Both the position numbers and the translations under genes were made by a program. From NCBI RefSeq assembly GCF_037893015.1, contig NC_133661.1, positions 182,630,508 to 182,694,507 of the forward strand: 64,000 bases of DNA, in the 5' to 3' direction. A model generated the notes under the pieces. The model did no database searches, was not told the origin of the DNA, and saw only the letters and a program-made list of their open reading frames with translations. Of this stretch, positions 21,651-34,870 are shown piece after piece; position 1 is the stretch's first letter, and every line of letters starts with the position of its first letter. Source of the stretch: Macrotis lagotis (lineage: Eukaryota; Chordata; Mammalia; Peramelemorphia; Peramelidae).

Positions 21651-24030
21651 CAGCACTGCGAGCCACTTAAGGGGAGAGAATGAGTTAAACCGGGCCGGAA
21701 AGCCCGGGAAGATGCTCCCAGCTCCCTGCTTCGAGTTGCCCTGAAGGAACGGCTTCCTGACCTTTCATTTCTTCTGTCCCCCGCCTTTGTCAGCCCCCCG
21801 CCCTGCCCCTGCCCCTGCCCCTGCCCCTGCCCTGTGTGCGGCCGAGCGGCCAGAGGCAGAGGTCCTCGGCCATTCCATTCAACACTTATTAACTGATAGG
21901 GAGACCGAGAGCTCGGATCTCCTCAAGTTCACAGTCCAGTGCCAGGCGAAAGTCACCTGCACGAAAGGGTGGCGGTGGACCCTGGAGGCCTCTCCCTAAC
22001 AAGTCCCAAGGAAAACGCTCCAGCCTTAGAGCTCAAGAAATGCCTCCTGGGAGCCGGCGACAGGGCTTCGCTAGGGAGCGCCCAGAAGGCTGCCGACTCC
22101 ACAGTGGTGTTGGCAGGGGCCCTCTGATGAATATGAACTTGACCCCATCCTTTAGTATCACCTCTGTCCTACCCGTTTCCTCCAAGGATGGGATGACAAC
22201 GTTTGTCCTCTGTTCTTAAAGATGACCAAGAAAGACATGGGGGGGGGTGATGCTATAATCAGCACGGGAAGCCTATTTGAGTGGGGGACTGGGGTGCTAT
22301 GCTAAGTCACCAAATTCACTTTCTCCTCTGGAGCCATTTGTGTGTGGTGGCCAGACCTTGAATCAGGATGACCGGAGATGGCCACTGATAGGAGACATTA
22401 AAGGTTAAGTGACTTAGGTAAAGGTCACACAGGTAGTAAGTGTTAAGAGGCTGAATTTGAACTCAGGTCCTCTTAATTTCAGGGCTCTGTTTGCTGTACC
22501 ATCTAGCTGCCGAGTAATGTGAGGTTCAAATTGAACCCAGTCTAGGAGGTAGATCTATGTTTTTTGAGGATGTGAGATTCCCCCAACAGTGGGAAAGTTT
22601 TATTGGTACTCACCTAAGGTCAAGAAATCTATCCCACAAGTGTGTTAGATGGAACTATATTAGAGACTATTTCTAAGAGACCGTAGATAAGGTTGCCCAA
22701 GATGAATTATCATGAATGACTTGCAATCTGTAGTAGTTTGTGGAGAATATTCATGTCAATGAGATCATTGATGAATTGAAATATGAATATTTATATTTCC
22801 ATACAAACTTTTTTCTTTTGCTTTTAGAGTGATTGAAAATTTCTCCAGCTCTTGACAAGGTCAGGAAATAGATCTAACATACTATGTACTAGATACTGTG
22901 CTAAGTGAGTTGGTTTTTTTTTGACAAATATTAACTCATTTGCTCTTCACAATAACCCTGCAAGGTAGTTGCTGTCATTATCTCTATTTCACGGTTGAGG
23001 AAACTGAGATGAACTGAGATTATGTAATTTCCCTAGGGTCACATAGTAAGTGTCTGAGGTTGGATCTGAACTCAGATCTTTCTGATTCCAGGACCAGGAT
23101 TCTATCCCTTTGGCCATTTGTTTCCTAAAGAGTAGAAAGTAAGTTCTTTTTGAGCTGAGTCTGTTCCTTTCTTTCTACCTCGTTTTTGCTGCACACACAC
23201 ACACACACAAACACCTTAACAAATGTTTAATTTCATTAACTGAGTCAGTGATGCACTGATAAAATGTTTAATAATTGGCTTTCTGTCAAAATAAATAAAA
23301 TCCTTCTTAATAAAAATAATAATTGGCTTTCTGTTAAAAAGAGTGTTTGAAGTTTTTAAGTTTAATCTACATAATTAATATTTTCTCCATCACTTTCCTA
23401 AGTCTACAGAATCAATAGAACAGTAAATCCAAGTCCTGTGTGCAGATTTCTGAGGCATAAATAATCACACTGAAAATTTACAATTAGCTCAGACACTCTA
23501 AGTTGGCTGTAGTACCTATTGCATATATCAATGGAGGAATATTTTGGAGAACATGTAGACAGAATTCCTTCTCTCAAAAAGTTTGCAGCTCACTTGGGGA
23601 GGCAGGATATGCCCATTCAAAGATATATGCATACAATTACAAACCAGTGGGAAAATAGGAAGTTCTTGGATACAGAGGAGAGGTCAGATTGGGTAGTCAG
23701 TCACCCAGGATGGTGTAACAGGAGCCCAGGGGAAAAAAAAGTTTTAACGAGAAAGTGGTGGTCAATACTGTAAAGTTGCTGAAGTAAGGTCTAAAAAAAA
23801 CCAAAGAACTAAGAAAAGGCCCTTGAATTTGGCAAACAGGAAGTCATTGGTGTCTTATAAGCAAGTGGTTTCAACAGTATTGTGGGAATGGAAGCCAAAT
23901 TCCATGGCAGGTCAGAGGTGAAAGAGGGATTGAATGATGAGAAAATGAAGATAGCCACTTCTTCAGGTTGGTCTTGTGGATGAGGCTTGTTCTACTTAGT
24001 ACCAGAAAGCAGAATTAGAAGTAACAATAG
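21651..24030. other. Spacer upstream of LRP10
   Basis: A CCCCTG hexamer repeat lies at 21803-21832. MIR/CORE-SINE pieces occur at about 22375-22515 and 22870-23125, and an AC run at 23193-23209. About 23350-23520 belongs to an unnamed repeat also seen at 26050-26210 and 30630-30830. About 23530-23990 resembles an old mammalian interspersed repeat. No gene is seen. Confidence 0.5.
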
Positions 24031-24195
24031 GGGGCAGCTTAGGTGGAGACTAGGTGGTGCAGTGGATGAAGCACCTGCCCTGGAGTCAGGAGTACCTGGG
24101 TTCAAATCCAGTCTCAGACACTTAATAATTGCCTAACCATGTGGCCTCGGGCAAGCCACTTAACCCAATTTCCCTTGCAAAAACCTAAAAAAAAA
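24031..24195 (+). repeat. tRNA-derived SINE (WSINE1-like)
   Basis: Complete copy, with a small extra segment near its start (GGGGCAGCTTAGGTGGAGAC before CTAGGTGG). Flanks AAGTAACAATAG and AAGTAATGATAG differ at two bases, so it is older than the others. Confidence 0.8.
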
Positions 24196-24927
24196 AGTAA
24201 TGATAGAAGCTGAGAGAGGTAGATTTAGGCTTGATATAAAGAAAAATATTACCAGCAATGCAGAAATGATAGCATAACAGTGATTCCTCCTTGCCTGAAG
24301 GCTGGATGGTTTACATCTCCTACTTTCCCCAGAATTCCTTGGGACCTTCAAGGTGTTTTGAGGGGATGTCCAGTCTCTCTACCATTGGCTTCAGTCTTGA
24401 CTGTTTATGTTCCTTAAATTTTAGGGGTTCTCTGCACCTCAACTCCATCTAATAATTAGATAAGCTTTTACAAAGGAATTTTTTTTTCAAAAGGTATAGC
24501 CAGAATAAATATGCAAACATTTCCCTTAACCCTGGGGCATAATCCCCTCTTGTCCCACTTCAGTCTCTGAGGAGAGGAAGGGAACTAGGGTTTCTAGTTT
24601 AGCTCTAGTTTAGCTTACATGGCACAGTTCCATGAGGTCCCAAATTCAAAGCCTCCCTTGGACCCCAGTCCTGGGAACTCTGTCTTCTCTGGGCTTTCCT
24701 TCTGGGCTGGCAGCAATAACAGGCCTGGAAAAATTCTGTTTCCAAGGTTGCTATAGTTTAAGTCCAGTTTGGAGAACTTCAATACTTGTGCCTAGAGCTG
24801 AAAAATAGAGATGAAGAGGTTTGAGACCAAACCCTAAGCCCATTTCTCTGGGTCACAAGATCTAAAGGGTCTGAGTTTCAGTTTCTAGTCCTCATGTTGT
24901 GAGTGAATAGGATCCAGACCCTTTGGA

Positions 24928-24992
<65 letters not shown>

Positions 24993-25750
24993 AAGATAGG
25001 CAGAGACAGAAAGAGAGAGAGAAAGAAGAGAGACGGGGGAAAAAGACAGAGATGGGCAGAGAGAGAGATAGAGAAAGACAGAGAGAGATAGACAGAAAGA
25101 GAAACTGAGAGACAGGGGCAGGGACAGAGGCTGAGACAGAGACAGACAGACAGATAGAGAGAGGCTGTCCCAGCCTGGTGGTTTTGAAGAGGAAACCAGT
25201 TCTGGCTATATAAACAACAGAAAAAGGCTATTCTCACCCAGGTGATAGGAGAATGTAGAATGTCTTCTTCCAGGAGCTAGTTCCTGAAACGTGTCATGCC
25301 AGTGCCTTCATATTAGGTGATCTGAGTTTGATTAAAGACCTGTTTACTGTGGGCTCCCACCCCACTCTAATTTTCAAGTAAAAGTTTGATCACTTCTCCG
25401 ATGTAATGTAGGGGAGAATCTTGGTCAGGGATAGGTTGGAAAGAAATTGGGCAGCAGAAATGGAAGGAACAGCAGTATTCAGTGAATGCTTCTCATCCAT
25501 TCAATAAAAATTTATTGATATAAGTCACTATGCTGGAGAGACAGGAAATGACTGGGGAGAGGAAAGGAAAAGAGATACAAACAATAAATAAAACATTATA
25601 ACAGCCCATGGAGGAATAAGACATTGTCCCAGCCCTTGAGGAATTTATAATTTATTATATGTTCCTTACAGAGTACTTTAAATTTTGTATCACATTTAGA
25701 TGCTATATTATTTATTCTAAACAAATAAACACAATTTAAAGTTGGTAGTG
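24196..25750. other. Spacer with a long purine tract
   Basis: 24930-24990 is an almost pure GA repeat, followed by purine-rich DNA to about 25165. About 25490-25650 is a SINE-like segment ('caataaaaatttattgat', 'cccttgaggaatttataat'). The rest is unassigned and I see no gene. Confidence 0.5.
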
Positions 25751-25914
25751 TTGGGGGCGGCTAGGTGGCATAGTGGATAAAGCACCAGCCCTGGAGTCAG
25801 GAGTACCTGGGTTCAAATCCGGTCTCAGACACTTCATAATTACCTAGCTGTGTGCCCTTGGGCAAGCCACTTAACCCAGTTTGCCTTGCAAAAAACTAAA
25901 AAAAAAAACCAAAT
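25751..25914 (+). repeat. tRNA-derived SINE (WSINE1-like)
   Basis: Full-length copy with perfect duplications AAAGTTGGTAGTG at 25738-25750 and 25915-25927. It looks young. Confidence 0.95.
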
Positions 25915-25927
25915 AAAGTTGGTAGTG

Positions 25928-28065
25928 ATACTTTCATAAGAGGGATTCCAAACAAAAAACTAGGAGGCTTAGAGGACTTCAAAGAGGGACACAGGAAAAG
26001 CTTCACTGAGGGGATGGTATTCAAGTTGGACTTTGAAGGACAGCAAATATTTTTTTCTTAATTTTAGAGTATTAATCCACAAAAAAATTAAATCAAGTCC
26101 TGATTTGTAGGGTTTGCTGATTTTCAAAGTATAAATGCTCAGACCAGAAAATTAACAATCTGCTCTTAACAGTTGGCTAGAGTTGGCTCCTGTACACCTC
26201 TATCTACACCTTTGTATGATAAATAGTCAGCTGGTCTTGCCTGAGAGTCAAGGAGACCTGGGTCTAAGTTTCAAATGATAGAATTGGATGGGCAGAGGAT
26301 TCTTGGCATAGAAAATGGTGTGAACTGACTTTTTTTTATTAGGGGATTTTTCTTTCAATCCCATCAATGTGAGAAACTTTCCATGAAGAAACTCCTTCAA
26401 CTCAATATAGACAATTTTTCTATAGTCAATTTACCTTCAGTAAATTGCAGGGACAATGCTTCAGGTACACAGCTAATATATGTAAGAAGTCAAACTTGAA
26501 CCCAGGTCTTCTTGAACCCCAGGCAAGGCTAAATGATTGTCTATTATGCCTTGCTTGTTATTGTTTGTTGCTGTTTAATTGATTGGTTATGTATTTGGAG
26601 TTTTCTTGGCAAAGATACTAAAGTAGTTTGCTATTTCCTTCTCCAGTTCATTTTACAGATGAGGAATCTGAGGCAAACAAGGTTAAGTGACTTACCCAGG
26701 GTTACACAGCTATTAAGTATCTGAGGACTGTTTTGAATTTTGAATTCTGGTCCTTCTGACTCCAGGTCCAGCTCTCTATCCACTTTGCCACCTAGTTGCC
26801 CACACTTCTTCTCTACAAAGGCATAGACAGAGGTACTGAACTGGCTTGAATCAGTCAAGAGCCTATTGTTAAATTTTCCAGTGTGAATCAGGAATCAACA
26901 AGCCCTACAGATCAGGGCTTAGTTTATTGTTTTATTGGTTGTTTTTTCTCCAAAATTAAGAATATGATGGAGAAAATATCAATAATGCAAATGAAACTTA
27001 AACCTCTGTTGTTTATACATTCTCTCCCTGAAGAGGTAGTTGTTAAACATTTATCAGCATACCGTTGTAGAGATAGGATAGTATGGGGCATATTTGAGGA
27101 ATGGTGAATGCTCTGGTTTGGCCAAAGTAGAGGTATGAAATAAGACTAAAAAACATAAGACTGGAGTCCAAAAGTGGTTTATGTAGAGTTCTAAAGTTAA
27201 GGAATTTGAATTATGACTTGGGGAATGGGGAGCTTTCAAAGGATTTTGAGGATGGGAGTGATGAGGTTGCAGTTGTGCCTTAGGAAGATTACCCTGGCAT
27301 CAGTATATGAGGATGATTGGAGGTGAGAGACTAGAGCAGCAGTTCATTTCCTGGGTAGGGTTGTGGGTGAGGTATTATTACAATAATCCAAGCAAGAGTT
27401 AATGAGAAACTAAACAAAGGTGGTGATGGGGAATGGAAAAGAGATGACTGATGAGTGTGACAAAACATCAACAGGACTTGGCAACTTATTGGATGGGGGT
27501 GGTGAGGAAGTCAGAGGAAGGGAGGAGTCAGAGATGACTCAGGTTTCAAGCCTAGGTGATGAGTGCAATCAACAGATATAGGGAAGCCAGGTAGAAGAAC
27601 AGGTTTGTGGGTGGAGGAGGCGGAGGGAAGATGATGCATTCAGGAGATGGGGGAAACTATGTCTGAAGGAAGAAAGAGGCAGTGAAGATGTTGGGGAGAG
27701 AGGGGATAAATGTGAAAGCAAGCTTTCTCTGGAGTCAGGAAGGATGGGATTAAGAGCACAAGTAGAAAAATAGCTTTATTTATTTGTTTTTAGAAACCAG
27801 TTTTATCGATTATCTTTTATTTTTATATCATCTACATTCCCATCGTTTCCCTCCCCAAAAGAAATACCATATAATAAAAATATATTAAAAAAACAGGAAG
27901 AAATATCAAAAAGTTGTACAAAACTAATCAACATATCAAAAAATGTCTGACATTTTATGCAATATTTGGCAACCATGCTAACTACCCTCCACTTATACAA
28001 AGGAATGGGAAGGAAACTATCATCTCATATCTCTTCTTTTGGGACAAACCAAGTCATTATAATTT
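25928..28065. other. Spacer with old repeats
   Basis: About 26050-26210 is the unnamed repeat family. About 26530-26805 is an old composite SINE on the minus strand ('tttgccacctagttgccc', 'tttgccaag' type tail). About 27180-27760 is an old interspersed repeat ('ggatgggagtgatgaggttg', 'ggaggagtcagagatgact'). About 27790-28060 is LINE-like AT-rich DNA. Confidence 0.45.
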
Positions 28066-28076
28066 CTCACCATTTA

Positions 28077-28232
28077 TTTTAGTTTTTTAGTTTTTTTTCC
28101 AAGTAAATGGGGTTAAGTGGCTTGCCCAAGGCCACACAACTAGGTAATTATTAAGTGTCTGAGGTTGGATTTGAACTCAGGTACTCCTGACTCCAGGGCT
28201 GGTGCTCTATCCACTGTGTCACCTAGCTGCCC
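28077..28232 (-). repeat. tRNA-derived SINE (WSINE1-like)
   Basis: Complete minus-strand copy with perfect duplications CTCACCATTTA at 28066-28076 and 28233-28243. Confidence 0.93.
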
Positions 28233-28344
28233 CTCACCATTTACTTTAAATTATTTTGTTGTTCTTTATTATTGCATTGTGCATGTTGCTTGTCTTGTGC
28301 TGCTTTATTTTGTATCAGTTCATATAAGTCTTATATGGTTTTCT

Positions 28345-28586
28345 GTGGGCATCTGGGTAGTATAGAATGAATAGAGCATTGAGCCTAGAGCCAGGAAGAT
28401 CTGAGTTCAAATTTGATCTCAGACATTTACTAGTTGTATGATCCTATGCAAGTCACTTGACCCTGTTTGCTCAATTTTCTCAATATGCTCAGTTTCCTCA
28501 ATCTGTAAAATGAGCTGGAGAAGGAAATGGCAAACCACTCATTTCTTTGCCAAGAAACCCCAAATGGAGTCAGGAAGAGTTGAAAA
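28345..28586 (+). repeat. Long composite marsupial SINE, older
   Basis: tRNA-like head followed by 'aatgagctggagaaggaaat', 'ggcaaaccactcatttctt', 'tgccaagaaaccccaaatgg'. The same long type occurs at 41225-41460 and 59095-59335. A younger SINE follows directly. Confidence 0.7.
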
Positions 28587-28738
28587 GGGGCAGCTAGGTG
28601 GCACAGTGGATAGAACATCAGCCCTGGAGTCAGGAGTACCTGAGTTCAAATACGGCCTCAGACACTTAATAATTACCTGTGTGGCCTTGGGCAAGCCACT
28701 TAACCCCATTTGCCTTGCAAAAACCTAAAAAAAAAAAA
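28587..28738 (+). repeat. tRNA-derived SINE (WSINE1-like)
   Basis: Near-complete copy (GGGGCAGCTAGGTGGCACAG to a 13-A tail) inserted in or beside the 3' end of the older composite SINE. It lacks a few bases (CCTAGCTGTG is CCTGTG). No clear flanking duplication was found. Confidence 0.85.
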
Positions 28739-29625
28739 AGTATGAGGATTGGCAAAAAACCACAATAACCAGAAATCTGTGGGAAGAATAAGCAATCAAA
28801 GGAGGTGGATAGAGACATAATTTCACTTTGTTAAATCAACTATGCAATAACAGAATTTGAAGTCTCTGAGTCCATAGGTTCTGAGGAGAGAGAGGAGTCT
28901 AACAAAAATACCAGAGATTGAAAAAGAAAAAAAATTAATGTTGACTTGTGAAGGATAAAAGGAGCAGATAACAGAACCTATATCATTTTCTCTGGAAAAG
29001 AATAATTGAGAAGATATCAGGGATTAGATCAGAAAGAAGAGGAGATAGGATTAGGGTTTAGTACTAGAAAATCAGAGAAAAATCTGCAAATATCCTGGAA
29101 GCTAAGCTAGAGAAAACAGTGACTACATGATCTGAAGAAAGAGAGATGCTACTCTTGGAAATAAATAAACTGGAATAAAAGGAGAATATGAGAACTTTTG
29201 GATTTAGAAAATAATTTTTTCTTCAGTATCCAGCACAGTATGCTCAGGAGTGTGATCCCTATAGTCTTCCATGTCTCTTTCTTTGAGGACTTTAGGTCAT
29301 GTGTCTTGAGTACTACTTTCCTTTAGATCTACAGAAAGGTAATATATCACAGTCATCTTGTGTGTATCAAGAAAGAGAGTATGAAAAGTCATCTTGTGAA
29401 TTGATATGACTTCAGGAAAGGGATAAATGATCCAATATCTGATTTGCTCACCAGATAGCATTCAACTTGAGCCACCAGCCTTATGTTCTCGAGGTGGTGC
29501 CTTTGGCACATGAGTGGAATAGCCTACCCAAAATTGGTGTCCAGAGGGTACTCAGCCTTCAGAAGATTAGACAGCTTCCCCCCACCTCCAAGAAATGACT
29601 TGTTATTGACAGTGTCTGAAGTCAT

Positions 29626-29696
29626 GAGGTTAAGAAGAAGGTTAAGAGGTTAAGAGGTTAAGAGGTTAAGAGGTTAAGAGGTTAAGAAGGTTAAGA
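29626..29696 (+). repeat. GGTTAAGA minisatellite
   Basis: About seven copies of an 8-base unit (GGTTAAGA, some with an extra AG), just left of a SINE. It is not the telomere repeat. Confidence 0.85.
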
Positions 29697-29728
29697 CAAG
29701 AAGAAAATCCTTTAAAGAAAAGTTTCAG

Positions 29729-29911
29729 GGGCGGCTAGGTGGTGCAGTGGATAAAGCACCGGCCCTGGAGTCAAGAGTACCTGGGTTCAAATCCGGTCTC
29801 AGACACTTAATAATTACCTAGCTGTGTGGCCTTGGGCAAGCCATTTATTAACCCCATTTGCCTTGCAAAAAACCCCACAAAAAAACCCTAAAAAAAAAAA
29901 GGTTAAAAAAA
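29729..29911 (+). repeat. tRNA-derived SINE (WSINE1-like)
   Basis: Complete copy with perfect 15-base duplications AAAGAAAAGTTTCAG at 29714-29728 and 29912-29926. The tail is long and irregular (A runs broken by CCC). Confidence 0.95.
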
Positions 29912-29926
29912 AAAGAAAAGTTTCAG

Positions 29927-31840
29927 TAATCCAGTGGGAAAGGAAGTTAGACTGCAGGAAGGTTAAAGAGGAAATTATCTATCTGTGTTTGTGTGTGTGT
30001 GTGTGTGTGTACGTGAGTATGTATATATATATATATGTATAAATGTATATTTATGTATATGTATGAATACATCTGTGCTTAATTATAGCTTGGGGAGGCA
30101 AAAATAAACAGTGCATAGCAGAGAACAGAAGAAAACCTATAGAGAAACAAAGAAAAGATGGACAATTTTGAACATAAAATATAATATTTATTATATAAAC
30201 TTTCTTGAAATGCAAATTTATTGTTTTATATTATGAATCCTCTCATGTTTTGTTGTGCACAATAGCTTTTTTCTTATTTTGTATTTGTTTAAAAAATTTA
30301 AAAAGCTTATAAAGAAAAGCAAATGCAGAATTAAAAAAGGGGGAGGAATGAATAGTAAGAAAGTAAAGGGAGTCACTTCATGTTTTTATGTGGAACAAGC
30401 ATCAGATTTATTCTGTGGTGTTGCTGTCCCTACCCTGAATCAATCTAGGGGATATTATTCAACATGTCAGAATATGAGACCTATGGTCTCCCTATCCTTT
30501 CTGTTAGGATTCTTCTCTGCTCTCCATCTATGAACTCAGAAACTTCAAATACTGTCGTCAGTTTATTTTTTTAAATAACATATTTTTACAAATGACATAT
30601 AAAGACAATTTTTAGCATTCACTCCTTTATTTATATTTTTAAGTTTAATTTGCATTATTACAATTTTCTCCATCACTTTCTTATATCTAGACAATCAAAA
30701 AAACATAACTCAAGTTGTAGTATTTGTCAGTTTACAAAATATAAATGCTCACATTGAAAAATGTAATAAACCAGTTCAAGCTGACTCCAAAAGCCCCTGC
30801 TTCCAGGGGGCCATCAGAGAAGTACCAGAAGACTGAATTTAGTATTCATTTTTAAAAAATTTTAAGTTCCAAATTTTCACACTCCCTTTCTTATCTCCTC
30901 CTTCCCTAAGATAGCAAACAATTTAATTTAGCCTATATATATATATATGAAATTATATAAAACATGTTTCCATATCAGTCATATAATCATATAATTTATT
31001 AAACAAAGTGAAATTGGAAATAGATGCCAGGGGCCTCCAACCATCACTTTTGATTGTTTGTCTCCATATTTTCTTAATATCTTATATTTGACATCAGTTT
31101 CATTTCCAAATATATCACTCCCCACTTCCCCACCTAGTGGAAAGGGGGGAAACACATCAGTAGAGTCTGACAGTTTGTGGAACAGCATTCCAGACCTCTA
31201 CACTACTAAGAGGAGCACTTTTTCCTTCTCCAGGGCCAAATTCATTGTAATAAATTTCTGTGTGGCAGGAATGTTTGTTCTTTTTCATTTATGTTTTTGT
31301 AGTCATTATGCGTATTGTTTTCCTGATGCTGCTTATTTGACTTTGCTTGGACCATCTTCTAAACCTCCTTCTGTTTGCCCTTCCATCAGGGATGGTTGAC
31401 AGGAAGAAAGTATGGACCCCCTTCCCCGTCACTGAGGTTCATGGACATAAAGGAAGGGGACATGTTGGACTGAGCCTAGGTCAGAGTCAGGCTCTAATTG
31501 GGGAAAGCAGAGGAAAGAGCATGAGAGAAATTACCTTCTCTCTGGCCCACCAACCTAATGGAAGTTACAACATGGGACTAGAGATTCCTCTAGGTCAGAG
31601 CCCAAGGCTCTGTCTCTGGATCCAGGCTGCCTCTTCAGAATGAATCTTTTGGCTCTGGTCTATTCATGGAGGGCCAGAAGACCCAAACCAAGAGCACTGG
31701 TCACTTTTATTCTGTCATCAAAATGGTGATCAGGAAATCCAAAGCTCAAATGCAGCAGAAGTGGCTGAACCTAGACCCACTGACTCTATCTTATCACACA
31801 GCTACCTGCCCCTAATGTGCATTTTGTCATCTCTTTTGTG
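29927..31840. other. Spacer with microsatellites and old repeats
   Basis: GT run at 29988-30010 and AT-rich run at 30018-30060. About 30630-30830 is the unnamed repeat family. About 30840-31330 is LINE-like, with an AT run near 30935. 31330-31840 is unassigned and I see no gene. Confidence 0.45.
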
Positions 31841-34108
31841 TATTAAGAAAGAGTGGGGGGGGAGGGTGTGGAGCCAAGATGGTGACAAGAGAGGACCCTC
31901 TCTTAGTTGCTCTGGAGCAAAACTTATAAGCTAAGGACTCTAACTAAATTTTCGAGAGACTGAATCCCCAGAGGGATGCAGTGAGGCAGTTCTCCAACCC
32001 AAGGTAACCTGAAAAAGAGTGGAAAGGCTCGGCTCCACGGGGTCAAAGGGGTGGCCCACCAGAGGGGTGGCCGCCAGAGTGAAAGAACTTCAGCCGTGGC
32101 TCACAGCGGCAGGGGCAGTTTCCTGACCTACACCCCAGGGACCATCAGGCACAACTTGGTGGAGTGGGGTGGGCGGGGGACTTCTACCAGAGTGAGCTCA
32201 TGAAGCCCAGCCCTCAGGGCACACAGTGAACAGTGTGGTCATGGTTGTGGCAGCCCAAATCCAGGAACAAGAAGCCCCTAGGGCATGAGCGCTGAGCCCA
32301 TGGAGGGGGAGTGGAGAGAGACTGCTGAGCTCTGTTCTCTGTCCCTGGAACAGGACTCTGAGGACTCAGATCCTGATCACAATCTAGGCCCCCCATAGAA
32401 CAGCAGGGTCCCCCCCACCTCAGCCCCAAGGCAGAGGGGTACACACTTAAGGTCATTCACAGACCAGGAGGGAAGACAGAGCCTCACACATGGAGATCCT
32501 TGTGGGGGGTGTCCCACTAATACTCAAAAGCTCAGGAAGCACCCCAAAACCAGGCACAGGCTGGGGAAATGAGTAAACAGAGAAAAAAGAGGAACACCAA
32601 TAAGAAATACTGAGGAAGTCCAAGTTCCTGCAGCTAAAGACTCGAAGAAAAACAGAAATTGGGCTCAGGCTATGACACAGCTCAAAAAAGACTTTGAAAA
32701 TCAAGTGAGGGAGATAGAGGAAAAATTGGGAAAAGAAATGAGAGAGATGTAGGAAAAAACATGAAAATGAAGTCAGCAGCTTAGTTGAGGAAATCCAAAA
32801 AAATGATGAAGAAAATAACATGTTAAAAACCAGCATAGGTCAAATGGATAAAACAGTTCAAAAAGTTATTGAGGAGAAGAATGCTTTAAAAAGCAGAATT
32901 GGCCAGATGGGAAAAGAGATAAGAAAGCTCTCTGAGGAGAACAAATCTTTCAGACAAAGAATAGAACTCAGGGAGATTGCTGATTTTATGAGAAATCAGG
33001 ACACAATACTTCAAAACCAAAAGAATGAAAAATTAGAAGAAAATGTGAAACATCTTATTGAAAAAAACAGCTGATATGGAAAACAGATTTAGGAAAGATA
33101 ATTTAAAAATTATTGGAATACCTGAAAGTCATGACCAGGAAAAGAGCCTTGACATCATTTTCAAAGAATTATTACAGGAAAATTGCCCTGATATCCTAGA
33201 AGCAGAGGACAAAATAAAAATGGAGAGAATTCACCAATCTTCCCAAGAAAGAGATCCCCAAAAAACAATCCCCAAGAATATTATAGCCAAGTTCCAGAAC
33301 TCCCAAGTCAAAGAGAAAATATTACAAGCACCCAGAAAGCCACAATTCAAATATCATGGAACTGCAGTCAGGATCACACAGGACTTAGCAGCAACTACAT
33401 TAAAAGCTCGTAGGGCTTGGAATATAATATTCCGGAAGGCAAAAGAGCTTAGAATGCAACTGAGAATCAACTACCCAGCAAAACTGAATGTCCTCTTCCA
33501 GGGAAAAAGATGGACTTTCAAGGAACCAGGGGAATTTCAAATGTTCCTGTTGGAATGGCCAGAGCTGAACAGAAGGTTTGATCTTCAAATACAGGACTCA
33601 GGTGAAGCATAGAGATTGGAGGAGAAGGGGAAAATATGAGGGACTTAATGATGATGAATTACATGTATCTTTGTATAGAAAAATGATATTGATAACACTC
33701 ATATGAACCTTCACATTTAATAGAGCAGGTAGAAGGAGCTTTTATAGATGAAGCACAGGAGAAAACTGAATTTGAAGATATATTGTGGTGTAAAAATGGA
33801 GTCAATAGATAAAAGGGAAATGTAATGGGAGGAAGAAAAAGGAGAGGAGGAATAGGCCAAGATATTTCATATAATAAGATTTTTCTTTATTACAATGAGC
33901 TATTGCAATAATATGGAAGGAGGGAAGGCAAGGGGGAATGAGGGAATCTTCACTCTCATCAGAAGTGGCTAGGAGAGGAAACAGCATATATCCTCAATGG
34001 GGTATAGATATCTGTAGTAAGAAGGAGAGAAGGGTGATGGGGGAAGGGGGCGATGTGAGTGATGGAGGAGAGGATGGACCATGGGGGGAGAGTGGTCAGA
34101 TATAACAT

Positions 34109-34263
34109 ATTTTCTTTTTTACTTCTTGCAAGGGGCTGGGATTGGATGGCCTAGCCAGGACCATAGGGCCGGATGGATGCTGGGCCTAAGAGGTGGTATG
34201 TGGGCTTGGGGCCTCTTGGCCCCAGGGCCAGGGATCTGTCTGCTGCACCACTCAGCTACCCTA
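34109..34263 (-). repeat. Divergent G-rich SINE copy 1
   Basis: Minus-strand SINE outline ('cttgcaaggggctgggattg' to 'ctgcaccactcagctaccc') with many A-to-G differences from the common form. Confidence 0.6.
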
Positions 34264-34489
34264 CAGCAGAAACAGAGTGAAAGGAGAGAGAAAATATAGT
34301 TCATGGTAGTAGAGAAGTACGATTGGAGGGAGTTGCGATCAGCAATGGCAACGGTGGAAAATATGCAAGTAACTTTTTTGATGGACTTATCATAAAGAAT
34401 GTGATCCACCTGTGACAGAGCTGGTGGTATTCGAACACAGACTGAAGCACGTTTATTATTATTATCATTATTATTATTATTATTATTTT

Positions 34490-34628
34490 GGGGGGGTGCA
34501 GGGCAAATGGGGCTAGGTGGCCTGCCTGGGGCTGCACAGCTGGGTGATTGTTGGGTGTCTGAGGTCGGATTTAGACCTGGGTGCTCCTGGCTCAAGGGCC
34601 AGTGATCTTTCTGCCACCCAGCTGCCCC
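34490..34628 (-). repeat. Divergent G-rich SINE copy 2
   Basis: 'GCTGGGTGATTGTTGGGTGT' replaces the usual GCTAGGTAATTATTAAGTGT. The tail side is a TTA/ATT microsatellite (34456-34487). Confidence 0.75.
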
Positions 34629-34663
34629 TACTATTATTATTACTATTTTATTTTATTTTGGGT

Positions 34664-34818
34664 CTTTTTTTTTTTTTTTGATTTTGTAGGATAATGGGGT
34701 TGGGGTGGCTTGCATGGGGTCACACAGCTGGGTGATTGTTGGGTGTCTGGGGCTGGATTTGGGCTCAGGTGCTCCTGGCTCCAGGCTGTGCTCCATCCAC
34801 TGCACCACTTGGCCATAC
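34664..34818 (-). repeat. Divergent G-rich SINE copy 3
   Basis: Same G-rich form (GCTGGGTGATTGTTGGGTGT) with a T-run start at 34664-34679 and a TTATTA microsatellite just after (34822-34875). Confidence 0.75.
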
Positions 34819-34829
34819 CTACTATTATT

Positions 34830-34870
<41 letters not shown>

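Noticed and set aside
29626-29696. Possible telomere-related or CRISPR-like repeat
   Set aside because: The unit is GGTTAAGA in tandem with no spacers, a simple minisatellite.
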